From Anthoceros angustus (lineage: Eukaryota; Streptophyta; Anthocerotopsida; Anthocerotales; Anthocerotaceae): a stretch of DNA of 64,000 bases. This document shows, in pieces, positions 54,572 through 64,000 of the stretch. The position numbers were made by a program, and so were the translations under genes. Every line of letters begins with the position of its first letter. Positions within the stretch are counted from its first letter, which is position 1. The notes beneath the pieces are model-generated. The model was given only the letters and a program-made list of their open reading frames with translations. It did not search any database and was not told where the DNA came from. The stretch lies in contig VJWM01000144.1 of NCBI GenBank assembly GCA_010909165.1, forward strand, positions 496,001 to 560,000. The letters are read 5' to 3'.

Positions 54572-54650
54572 CAACAGGTAACTCCTTGAGGAGATTCGAA
54601 CCGCAGACTTCAAGACTTTAGAGCTGTCGGGCTTAACCAAGATTCCTGTC
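54572..54650 (-). other. tRNA-like sequence (degenerate tRNA or SINE head)
   Basis: On the minus strand a TTGGTTAAGC stretch resembling a D-arm/A box is followed about 35 nt later by GGTTCGAATC, a full Pol III B-box/T-loop consensus. The outer ends (GACAGGA and TACCTGTTG) could pair imperfectly as an acceptor stem. I could not fold a proper anticodon arm or assign an amino acid, so this is more likely a decayed tRNA or the head of a SINE than a working gene. Confidence 0.3.
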
Positions 54651-55254
54651 CGGAATCACCACAATATAAAGCTAATGAAACTATTTGATAACAGCTGATT
54701 TATGTGCATTTGTAATTTGTTGCGATTCCGGTTTATAGATAAAGAGAGTTGTATTACACTGTCTCAAGACATAGATAAGATTTTGATTTGAATATTATAC
54801 ATTTAATAATTGTTTATTATAAATAAAAATAGTGAATCACATTTGCTCGTTTCGAACTGATTAACTATAATTTATCGATTTTCGCAGTGCTGGGCAACTT
54901 TTTTCCTCATTTGCGTCGTTTTACAGTGTTGATTGCCGCTACACGTTTGTTTTTGACGTGAATTACGGATACACAGTTTAGGACATTTGCCTCGGGTGTG
55001 AAGCTAGCGGCTCGCTGTTCCACAAGGACCGTTGGGGTTTGTTCCTGGACTTGGACTTGGAAGGTAGAACGGCGAGCAAGCTGGAAGGAGGCTGTATACA
55101 GGCTGCAAGCATCCATGCCTCAGCGTTTGGCACCAGCAGAGCCGACGATTGCGGCAGTAGGTGGAGTTTCCGACTCATGTGCGGTTGCCAAGGATTGGAG
55201 CAGTCGGGGCGAGGTGGAGGATAGTTTAATCAGGATCCGCGTTCCATGTGAAGT

Positions 55255-56100
55255 ATGGAGGATCTCCTTATCCGGGAGGTATGGGCGAGCAATCTAGAAA
55301 AGGAGTTCCAGTTCATACGGAACATTGTAGACGATTACCCTTTCGTGGCCATGGACACGGAGTTCCCTGGCTTGGCGTCACGGCCGGTTGGGGGAAATTT
55401 CAAGAGCCCTGCAGAGTACCAATATAAATCTCTGCAGATGAATGTGGACATGCTCAAGCTCATACAGCTTGGCCTAACGTTCTGTGACGAGAAAGGGAAT
55501 CTGCCTAGCGTCGAAGGCACCAATTGCGTGTGGCAGTTTAACTTCCGAGATTTCGATTGGGAGGAAGATCCCTGCGCAGCCGACAGTATTGATCTGCTCC
55601 GCAAGTGTGGCATCGACTTCGATTCTTTCAAACAAAACGGCGTAGATTCCACGCACTTTGCTGAGAAGCTTCTGTCCTCCGGTGTTGTGCTCAACGACAA
55701 AGTGCTCTGGATCACATTCCATTCCTGTTACGATTTCGCTTATTTACTGAAGGTGATCACATGTAAGTCCCTTCCATCGGACGAGGATGGATTCCTCAAG
55801 TTGCTGCGTACTTACTGCCCCGCGGTGATCGATATCAAGTACCTTATGAAGTTCTGCGTATGTCCGCGGGGCGGACGATTGTATGGCGGCTTGGAGAGGC
55901 TGGCAGAGAATTTAGGAGTGCAGCGAATTGGACCTTCCCATCAGGCCGGGTCTGACTCTCTGTTAACTTCCCGTGTCTTCTGGTCGTTATTAGCGAAGGA
56001 TATCACGAATATTGAAGACATAAAGAAGCATCAAGGGGTGGTGTATGGATTGGGAGTGGCAGCAGAGGAAGGAAATCTGCAAGCTGTTGCGCCAAGGTAG
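55255..56100 (+). CDS. CAF1: CAF1 (CCR4-associated factor) deadenylase
   Basis: An intronless 281-residue frame covers the whole CAF1/POP2 nuclease. Intronless genes are usual for plant CAF1s. The DEDD-family active site is complete: Asp34 and Glu36 in MDTEFPG, Asp160 in HSCYDFAYLL, and Asp234 with His229 in HQAGSDSLLT. Other signatures are LIREVWASNLEKEF, LKLIQLGLTF and LYGGLERLAENL. The enzyme shortens mRNA poly(A) tails within the CCR4-NOT complex. One small deviation is HSCYDF where most members have HSGYDF. Confidence 0.95.
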   Translation: MEDLLIREVWASNLEKEFQFIRNIVDDYPFVAMDTEFPGLASRPVGGNFKSPAEYQYKSLQMNVDMLKLIQLGLTFCDEKGNLPSVEGTNCVWQFNFRDFDWEEDPCAADSIDLLRKCGIDFDSFKQNGVDSTHFAEKLLSSGVVLNDKVLWITFHSCYDFAYLLKVITCKSLPSDEDGFLKLLRTYCPAVIDIKYLMKFCVCPRGGRLYGGLERLAENLGVQRIGPSHQAGSDSLLTSRVFWSLLAKDITNIEDIKKHQGVVYGLGVAAEEGNLQAVAPR

Positions 56101-56858
56101 AGGATATTTAGGCAAGGATCTCTCTACAGCGGCTCTATCCCTCCGGCTCCACCTGCACATAGTGATGTTCACTTGTATTTTTAAAACTGTACCGTTAGGT
56201 TTCAAGGTAAACTTGGTTTGCCGCTTATCTGTGCCCGCCGACCATTTCGGGCTGCCAGTCTGCATTTGCTACCTTCATCTCTTTGTGATCATATTGACAT
56301 CGTGGTCCCCTGCGACGGAGCTCTCATATTGCATCAATGCCTGCAATCTGCAAGGAAGTTGCTGCCGCTCTCCTTTTCACCTGTTGAGATTTGAACGCCA
56401 AGGAAGGATATGCGAAATGGACTTGATCTGGTAGCCAGTTTATTCATGCCCTACGTTTGTTTGGTCCTTGTCTGCGATTTGCCGGGATCTCACGGATTGG
56501 TCTATCGGGGCGTTTTTTTAACTTGTACTCTTTTCCACTAAATAGCCGTGTGATTTGATGCTGTAGTGGGTTTCACAAGAGTCCTGCTAACATTGCGTAG
56601 TCTGGGTTTTGGAGGGTGTCGTCATTGTGTTCCTCACTTGTTCCTACTGGCTATGCCTATCGAACCCCACAACCACGTATGGTTTCGAGCACCAGATTCC
56701 TTGTTTGACTTCTGGCGAAGTTTGGGAATTCCGAAAGCAAACTTTTAATAAGCCGTGGAAAATTTCTTCTGCAGAATCCTCTAGCTGTTCGCCTTACATG
56801 CAGCCCTGTTTGCTTTGGTCGAACATCCCATTTCTCTCATTATCTGCCTGAGCCTATC
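56101..56858. other. Convergent 3' ends, CAF1 and RBD1-like gene
   Basis: 3' untranslated regions of the CAF1 gene (plus) and the RBD1-like gene (minus). No gene recognised; a few short frames have no support. Confidence 0.6.
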
Positions 56859-59036
56859 TCAGTGACTAGTTTTTTGTTTTGAATATTTCTCGAGTACACT
56901 TGAAAAATTGGTCCGATCCTTCTTCTTGAGCCTGCACGACAAATCCAGAAGACACGTTACAGCACAAACAGGACCTTGACCACGTTGGTTATTCCCATGC
57001 AAATTTTCCTGACTGGCGAAGTGTTGATGGTACCTCACAGAAGAGCCCAGGTTGCCAACATTCTGATTCCGAGAACGTTTAGCCTTTCCAGGCCCTTCTG
57101 GAGCCCCTTGGACTTTGATTCTTTTGCTCTTCGTCTTTTCCATCGAGTTCTTCGTATTTTTCAGTTTCCAAAACACTCGTTTCTCCAGTGCCTCTATCCT
57201 AGCCTCTGCTGCTTGCCGTTCCTCCTCGGCAGTCAATCGTTTCTTGGGAGCTCGTGTTTGGGGACCAGTCTTATCCTTCAGCTCTGACTTAAGAGCCTGT
57301 ACCATTTGCTCCAACTCCTCTATCTTCTTGTCTTTGTCGTCCACTGCAGTGGTGGTTGGAGAATTTTCGACGTCTACCTCAAAGTTTCCAAAAACTCCCC
57401 TTGGCATCAATGCACGGGGCTCCTTGCTTTCATCTTCAGCCCTCTCTGATTCCCGGGTTTCAACCTCAATTTCTAAATCACCAAAATCCTCGTAGTCATC
57501 AGAGTCCTCTCCATCACGTACTTCTCCTTTGACGTACAAATCTGCCATAGCTTGCAGCTGTAAGGGTACCGCTGTGCCCCCCTTGCCTTCCAGCACTTGA
57601 GAAACTGACTTCCTTCCGTGCAAATGATTATCTCCTGAATCTAATGACACAGTCTGCTCAGCTCGTTTGACAGAGGTCACTTGGATCCTGGCCTCAGCTT
57701 TACGAGACCCCTCCTGAACCTTTGAGGGATCCAGACCAGATTGAGGAGAACTGTCCAGAGCTTTTTCAGTCCGTGCAACATCCCCTGCTTCGAACAAAGC
57801 TGTTCCTTCATCGTTCTCCGCATATAATTCCAACTCAGCATCAAGCAGCTCATCATCCTCGTCCTCTAAAGAATTCCATATTTCCTCTTCTAGTGTTCGC
57901 AACTCCGTCTCACTAACAGGACCAACATCATCCACAACCTCCATTTCACCGACCTTTGATGATGCATCCTTGCTTCCGAGCCCCTTGAGATACTCGCTGG
58001 CTGACGCAGATGCCCCAGGAGCCCTTGACAACCCTGCCTCTCTCACCCTGAGTCGTCCTGGAATGGTTGGAGGAGCAACATCTTGTGATGAGGTGCTATC
58101 CGAGTTAGCACGGGAGAGTGACAGTTTCTTTTCCACCTTCCCAAACTTCAGAGGTTGTCCATTGAAAACTCTGACGAAACTGATACAATCACGAGAGCGA
58201 GGAAGTTAGTCTGCCTGACGAATAGTATATACATCCTCAGCCCTAGAAACGGTAGCCACACCCAAACTCCCGCACCCCTTACTTGTCCGCCTCCTTCTCT
58301 CTGGCAAAAGTGAGAAATGCGGTCCCTTTACAAGTTGGTTCTCTTGTCTTGTCGTCTCCCAGAAGAATGGGGCGAATGTGCAGAAGCCCTTGGACACCTC
58401 GAAGAGCTGCACGTAAATCCCTTTCCACATTCCTTTTCTTGGGCAAATTGCTCACCTTAACCACGAATCCAGGGGGTGGCTCGCTAACTGCATCCAGTAC
58501 AAAAGCAGCTCAGTCGCTATCTCTTATCATGCACACATCCTGCACCGAAGCTTTACCACACGTCCCAAGCCCAACCACAAACCTGCTTTTGTTGCATCCT
58601 TAGCATGTTTCTCGCTGCCGCCTTTCCTCTTATTTTTTGCAGCTGCCTGCGCTTTTTTGTCCCGCTCAATCTCCTCAAGCAGCTTGGTTTCCAAGGACAG
58701 GTCGTACGTGGCTCCAATACCGAACCCAGCAGGCTTGTTCTGCATCCATTCTTGCATGGACTCCAATTCCTCTTCGTCATCCTCCTCCCCCTCTTCTCCA
58801 TCCTCATCGTCATCATCCGCAAAATCCAGACTATCCAAGGAGTACTCCTGTTTCCCCTTCAAAGCCAGACAAATCCGCCGCCGTGCATCCAACGGCCACT
58901 TGGAAGCTGCAATTCCTCCCGCACAAGAGACCTTCCTCGGGCAGTGCAGCAGCAGCTCCGGCGGGGTCAGGTGCACCTCTGGCGTGGTACACACTTGGCG
59001 CAGTCCAGTTACACTAGCGATGGCTAAAGTCGCCAT
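56859..59036 (-). CDS. RBD1-like plastid RNA-binding protein
   Basis: Exons 58583-59036, 58283-58487 and a long one from 58179 join in phase. The N-terminus looks like a transit peptide (MATLAIASVTGLRQV). An acidic segment with runs of Asp/Glu and GFGIGATYDLSLE follows. A single RRM spans about residues 152-235, with FVVKVSNLPKKRNVERDL, KGTAFLTFAREKEAD and FVRVFNGQPLKFGKV. The rest is acidic then lysine-rich and coiled-coil-like. It resembles Arabidopsis RBD1, which binds plastid 23S rRNA. The 3' end is ambiguous: unspliced, the frame ends at 56859; a GTGAGG...CGTGCAG intron near 57030-56930 would give a different short end with its stop at 56866. Confidence 0.8.
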
Positions 59037-59755
59037 CGCCCAACCTCCAGCAGCTGCAACCAGCCACTTACAGTTAGGGGTCTCCAGTTTCTGACCTCAT
59101 CTTTGCCAGAACCACACGAGCTTGGCCTTCCGGTGCTCGTGGCGATGCGAAAGGAGTGAAGGCGGCCCGGGTTTATCTTTTTCCACGTTGCTCATGCCTT
59201 TCTCCATTCTTTGTCAGAGTGCGGTCCCCATGGAACAGAGACCGTCTCATTCAACCGGGACCGTCGGCATGCTGTTCTTTGCGAACGAGTATGCACCATG
59301 GCCATGGTGCATATTGTTTGACAAGAACAACATGCCGACATTAAAAAAGCACAGCTCAGGAAGGTGGAGCAGGAATTCAAGGCCGTCAGTTCAAGCGGGA
59401 AGGCCTCGAGCCCAACTAGGCATCCGCTTCGCATCTTGACAAGCAACTCCAAGGCCGGAAGTCATGTATGTTAAGAATCTCGCACCTAGTGCCTTTCTTC
59501 TTCATCCAATTGCACTTTCAGCAGTGCAGTTACAAAGGATCACAACCGTGTTTCCAAAGTTTGCATCATCTCGCTTTCTTCACTTTCAATAGACAGCAAG
59601 AAGGCAACCGGAATCGAGCCCTGAAGCATGTTAGGTAGAAATCCGTGTCCGGATACGAACATGAGATATGGGCATCCCGATTAGCACCTGAACAAAAGCT
59701 CCTGAACAATTGCCAAAGCTGGTCTCCATCTCGGACCATGTAATGTCATGGCAAG
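59037..59755. other. Intergenic stretch with a long inverted repeat
   Basis: Upstream region of the RBD1-like gene and 3' region of the membrane protein gene, both minus strand. It contains the inverted repeat at 59263-59339. No gene recognised. Confidence 0.6.
59263..59339. repeat. 77-nt near-perfect inverted repeat
   Basis: The left arm begins GTCGGCATGCTGTTCTT and the right arm ends AAGAACAACATGCCGAC. The centre is a perfect 22-bp palindrome, 59291-59312, built on CACCATGGCCATGGTG. The roughly 38-nt arms differ at a handful of positions and leave essentially no loop. It could be a cruciform-forming palindrome, a recent inverted duplication, or the stem of a small-RNA hairpin. Confidence 0.85.
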
Positions 59756-60495
59756 TCATTTCTTCCTTGGCTGACGAGGACTAGCGAACTTGGACTGAGA
59801 GCTAGCAGCCTTGAGAGACTTCTTCGTCCATCTGAACAGCCGATCGATCGGCAAGCAGCCCAGAGCGCATACCATGGCAAGAGTGAAGAGGGGTAGGAGA
59901 AACACATCCTGCCTGTATGTACCCTCAGAGGTGATATACCAAAGCAGAGCAACCATGCCAGCCAGACTGACATAAGAAGGGCCGAACATGGAGAGGATGG
60001 CCCCAACCAGGCTCAAGACACTGCCAGCCAGCAGGACAGGATGTATCGACGCGGGTTCTGCTGCTGCACCTGCTCCATCCCCTTGGTACTTGGCCAGCAG
60101 GGTGTTCCAGTCTGGTAGGGTGAAATCTTGGTTGTCTCCCACGATGGACTCCACCTTGGTCATGAAAGCTGAGGGGTAGGCCATGAATTGCAGAACCGCC
60201 TTGTTCACCACGTTGGCGTGGTGCAGATAGGAAATCAGGACTTCGACTGAACTTGTGCAGGTGCCCTTGTGACATGGAACGCTGCCGACATCAGGGGAGC
60301 TGACTCAGAAGCTTGCGGCAAGCACTGATAAACGTGCCAGGATCGTGAAGGAGCAATGGCAAGCAGGGGGGTTGGTGGTTACCTGAAGATTGGAAACGAG
60401 AAGAGGGTGACCAGGAAGAAGAATTGGGCGAGACGCCCTCGCAAATCCATGTTGAACGGGTTGACCGGCCTTGGGCCTTCCCCGTTTCCAGCCAT
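59756..60495 (-). CDS. Small multi-pass membrane protein, unknown family
   Basis: Two exons (60383-60495 and 59756-60251) join in phase to give 202 residues when the acceptor CACAAG at 60252 is used. It starts MAGNGEGPRPVNPFNMDLRG. Four hydrophobic segments are visible: LAQFFFLVTLFSFPIF, HPVLLAGSVLSLVGAILSMF, YVSLAGMVALLWYI and VFLLPLFTLAMVCALGC, with a basic tail ending PRQPRKK. I do not recognise the family and assign no function. It lies head to head with the PPR gene. Confidence 0.7.
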
Positions 60496-61093
60496 CGTTG
60501 TCCGCTCACCGACGGGATGGAATCTGATAAAAGACCTGGCTGGCTTCGGGAGTCGGCTGAAATAGATATAGTGTGCAGTTGTGTGGAGAGCATGCCAGGA
60601 TTGGAATGAAGCAACCTGGTGGTCTCAAGGCTCTGATTAGAAGCAAGCCCGCTTCCCGCAGCCCTTCGGGCGATTGCTGGAGATGTCTTTCACTGTTGCG
60701 GGGCGCATCGGCACCGAGCACTTCTGCAGCTAATGATTGTGCATGGGGGGACGTTGGATCGGAGAAGGTAATTCTGACATTCATCAGCGCCCATGTTTGA
60801 AAGATCTGTTATGGAAGGTGTTAGGTGGCTTGGTAGGTCTTGACATGGATCGTTTCAGGGGCGCTGCAACCAGTGGGAATCTGTATGCGGAGCAAGTGCA
60901 CAATCCACGGGCTTTCAGAAAAAGCTTGGAGTCACAGACACTGCGTGGGAAGGATTCTACCAACGGAGTGAGGACTCTGGAAGGTCCAACTTGCTCTCGC
61001 TCGCATCATCTTCTTTGAATGGACTGTATTTTGTAGGCATGCTGAAGCTACGTAGCTGTGGCAGGCTGATGGGGACCAGAATCAGCCTTGCAG
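60496..61093. other. Divergent upstream region of the PPR gene
   Basis: A candidate first exon, 60845-60967 (MDRFRGAATSGNLYAEQ...), ends at a GTGAGG donor, but its phase does not match the next acceptor I see (61093), so the PPR gene's 5' structure is unresolved. Another short frame starts at 60607. Confidence 0.45.
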
Positions 61094-64000
61094 GTTGGGA
61101 AGGTGTAAGGAGGCCTTGGAGTGTGCAACTTGGAGGAAAGCGTGTGAAGAAGAGCAGCTCAATGAAGTCGTTGAAGCTTTGGACTTTCTGGTCCAGCGGG
61201 AGTGTTATGTTCCGGCGTCTGTTTTTCATACCGTCATCAAGGGGTGCACTTCAGATCAGGATGTGGTTGCTGGCAGGCATGTGCATGCTCTCACAGTTCA
61301 AAGTGGCCATGAGTCAAACACATCCTTGGCTAACAATATCATCTCCATGTATGCTGCTCATGGGAAGTTACAGTGGGCTACACAGGTGTTCAGTAGTGTG
61401 GCTGCACCAAGTCCGTCTACTTGGGCTTCCATGATTTTGGCCTTTGCCGAGCATGGGGAGCCTTTGCAAGCTATCAACATGTATCGCCAAATGCGAGAAG
61501 CTGCGGTAGAGCCAACCAGCTATATATTTGTGGCCGTCCTTAAAGCGTGTGCCAGGGCTGCAGACTTAGCATCTGGCAAGGAGGTGCATGCTGACATTCT
61601 GGGCAGTGTGGTGCAGCTCAATACATATGTTGGGAACTGCCTGGTGGACATGTATGCAAAATGTGGGAGTGTAGCAGATGCTCGCAGAGTATTTGACAGA
61701 TTGCCCACAAAAGATTTGGTGACATGGAATGCTATGATCGCAGGATATGCTCAACATGGCTTTGGTCAACAGGCCCTTGCTCTCTTTGCAACTAAGCAAC
61801 AAGAGGATACCGCTCCAGCCAATTATGTGACATTTTTGTGTCTCTTGAAAGCCTGTGCAAGTTCGCGGGCTTCAAGTGAGGGAAAAAAGCTACATTCCCA
61901 GATTCAGAGACGAGGACTTGAAGATGATGTGGTGCTTGGCAGCAGCCTGGTGGATATGTATGCCAAATGTGGTTTATTACAAGATGCTCAGAGAGTATTT
62001 GACAGGTTGCCCCGAAAGAATGTGGTTACATGGACAGCCATCATCGGAGGATATGCAGAGAATGGATTTGGTCAAGAAGCTCTGAATCTTTATAGTCGGA
62101 TGCAACAGGATTGTGTCAGTCCTGCCAATCATATCACCTTTGTTTGTCTCCTGAAAGCTTGCGCTAGTGTTGGAGCTTTACACGAGGTAAAACAGCTGCA
62201 CTCCCAAATACAAGAAAAAGGCCTAGAAACTGACGTGGCTGTTGGGAATATATTGGTAGACACGTATGTCAAATGTGGGAACCAGAATGATGCTCGTGCA
62301 GTATTTGACAAATTGCCCGTGAAGGACAGTATGTCATGGAATGCGTTGATCTCTGGGTATGTCCATCAGGGTTTGGGTCATGAAGCCCTTACTCTATACG
62401 CGAGGATGAAAAAAGAAGCAGGTGCTTTATCCGATTGTTCTACATTTGGCTGCCTCCTGAAAGCATGTTCAAGTGTCAGAGCTCTTCGTCAGGGCAAGGA
62501 GCTTCATGATGCAATCAAGAGACAAGGACTGGAAACTGATGATAGTCTTGGAAACAGCCTGGTAGACATGTATGCAAAATGTGGGGGCATAGAGGATGCT
62601 CGGGGAGTCTTCGAAAGATTGCCCACCAAGGATATAACAGCATGGAATGCTCTGATTGCTGCATATGTTGAGAATGGTCAGAACCATGATGCAGTTGCTT
62701 TGTATCAGAGGATGCAAGTTGAGGGTATTACTGCAGCCAATCGCGCTACATTCCTGCCCTTATTGAAAGCAACTGCTAGCCTTGGAGCCCTACACCAGGG
62801 TAAACAACTTCATTTCAAGATCAAGGAAGGGGGACTGGAAGGAGACGTTGTCGTTGGCAGCTGCCTGGTGGACATGTATGCAAAATGTCACAGCTTACAG
62901 GATGCCTGCGAGTTGTTTGAGAGGTTGCCCACCAAAAATGTGGTGACATGGACTGCCCTGATTGCGGGATATGCTCGCCACGGGCTTGGCAAAGAATCCT
63001 TGAGTCTGTTTGAAAAAATGCAACTGGACGGTGCCACTCCAGCTGATAATGTTACGTTAGGGTGTGTACTGAAAGTGTGTGCAGCTGTCAGATCTTTAGA
63101 TAAGGGCAGAGAAGTACACTCCCAGATTGAAGAAAGGGGGCTGGCAGGTGATGTAGTCATCAGCAACAGCCTGGTGGACATGTATGCAAAATGTGGGAGT
63201 CTAGAGGAGGCCCGCAGAGTATTTGACAGATTGCCAACCAGAGACGTGTTGGCATGGAATGCAATCATTTCTGGATATGCTGAGCATGGTCTTGCTCAAG
63301 AAGCCCTGTCTCTTTTTGCAAGTATGCAAGGTGAGAGTACCATTCAAGCAGATCATATTACTTACGTGTGCCTCCTGAAAGCATGTGCACGTGTCAGGGC
63401 GTTACAGGAGGGAAAAGAACTTCATGCCCAGATTCAGAAAAGAGGACTAGAAGATCATGTAATTGTTGGCAACGGTCTGATAGACATGTATGCAAAATGT
63501 GGTGATTTAGATCACGCACGTATAGTATTCGACAGATTACCAGCAAGGGATGTGGTAACATGGACTGCCATGATTGCAGGATATGCTCAGCATGGGCTCG
63601 GTCAAGAAGCCCTCTCTGTCTATGCACGTATGCAAGAGGAGGGTCTGACACCAACAGACCATGTTGCATATGCTTGCCTCCTCAGAGCGTGTGCCAGCAT
63701 CGGATCCATACATCATGGGAAACAAGTCCATGCTCAGATAGAAAAAAGAGGACTGGAGGGTGAAGTTACTATCAGAAATGGCTTGGTTGACATGTATGCG
63801 AAATGTGGGAGTTTAGAGGATGCTCGTATGGTGTTTGACCAATCGCCAGCAAGAGATGTTGTAACATGGACGGCAATGATATCAGGTTACGCACACCAGG
63901 GGCTAGGTCAGGAAGCCCTTGTTCTGTACGAGGGTATGCAACAGGAGGGCATCGCAGCTGATCCTGTTACTTTTGTCTGCCTCCTGAAAGCTTGTGCTAG
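61094..64000 (+). CDS. PLS-class pentatricopeptide repeat protein (partial)
   Basis: The frame is open from just after a TAG at 61053 to the right edge, so the gene is cut by the window. It encodes a run of about nine P-L-S triplets, each about 101-103 residues, recognisable by LVDMYAKCG, VFDRLPTRDVVTWTAMI and GYAQHGLGQEALSLF, with LLKACAS and GKELHAQI starting the next triplet. In plants PLS-class proteins bind organellar RNA, one base per repeat through residues 5 and 35, and usually carry C-terminal E and DYW domains for C-to-U editing; that end lies outside the window. The first triplet is the most diverged (MYAAHGKLQWATQVF). The start is unresolved: an acceptor CTTGCAG at 61093 is the likely beginning of this exon. 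The wording of the repeats is typical of the large PPR families of seedless plants. Confidence 0.9.

Larger units (their letters stand above)
50306..55254. other. GC-rich 5-kb stretch, mostly unresolved
   Basis: No known family is recognised. Plus-strand pieces with splice-like borders suggest an unidentified multi-exon gene (see 51835-51973), and a Gln/Ala-rich piece near 52320-52500 runs into CAGCA repeats. The 53.6-54.5 kb part is very GC-rich with overlapping frames on both strands. It changes to AT-rich at about 54650-54900 before the CAF1 leader. Microsatellites include CAGCA units at 52400-52465, CCCTG then CTTTC units at 53694-53740, and GATTCC units at 53849-53887. Confidence 0.5.

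Overview
The window reads as nuclear DNA of a seedless land plant (moss, lycophyte or fern grade). Most genes are split by short GT-AG introns. A plastid sigma factor, a HOOKLESS1-like acetyltransferase, an RBD1-like plastid RNA-binding protein, a plant-type secretory phospholipase A2 and a PLS-class pentatricopeptide repeat (PPR) gene mark it as plant. An alpha-tubulin N-acetyltransferase, typical of ciliated lineages and not known from Arabidopsis, argues for motile sperm. All exon boundaries below were derived by hand from splice sites, reading phase and remembered family motifs; no search was run.

Layout. 1-4.7 kb is a graveyard: an inverted dynamin exon copy fused to a copy of a WD40 last exon, a decayed Mutator-like (MULE) transposon with inverted ends, and a second dynamin scrap. 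4.7-8.0 kb holds an intronless 1103-residue CHAT-domain (caspase-like) protein. 8.9-10 kb carries dynamin stalk/GED exons without a GTPase. 10.6-17.1 kb holds sPLA2 (-), a WD40 protein (-), TFB5 (+), a zinc-binding YVH1/DUSP12-tail protein (+) starting 20 nt after the TFB5 stop, and a plastid sigma factor (-). 18.3-23.2 kb holds a NUMOD3-motif gene and a 2-kb tandem duplication of its 3' part.

23.5-33.7 kb holds an AT-rich EF-hand gene (-) head to head with the tubulin acetyltransferase (+), followed by an LCAT4-like phospholipase (+). 33.7-39 kb is repeat-rich and contains a decayed Ty3/gypsy integrase. 39-50.3 kb holds UGGT (+), SRP19 (-), the HOOKLESS1-like gene (-) and a DHHC S-acyltransferase (-). 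50.3-55.2 kb is GC-rich, low in complexity and mostly unresolved. 55.2-64 kb holds a CAF1 deadenylase (+), the RBD1-like gene (-), a small multi-pass membrane protein (-) and a PPR gene that runs off the window.

Functionally these are mainly unrelated housekeeping genes: ER quality control and targeting (UGGT, SRP19), mRNA turnover and transcription (CAF1, TFB5), plastid gene expression (sigma factor, RBD1-like, PPR) and lipid cleavage (sPLA2, LCAT4-like). The most unusual items are the CHAT protein, the TFB5/zinc-protein pair, the duplicated terminal exon in the tubulin acetyltransferase, and a 77-nt near-perfect inverted repeat at 59.3 kb.
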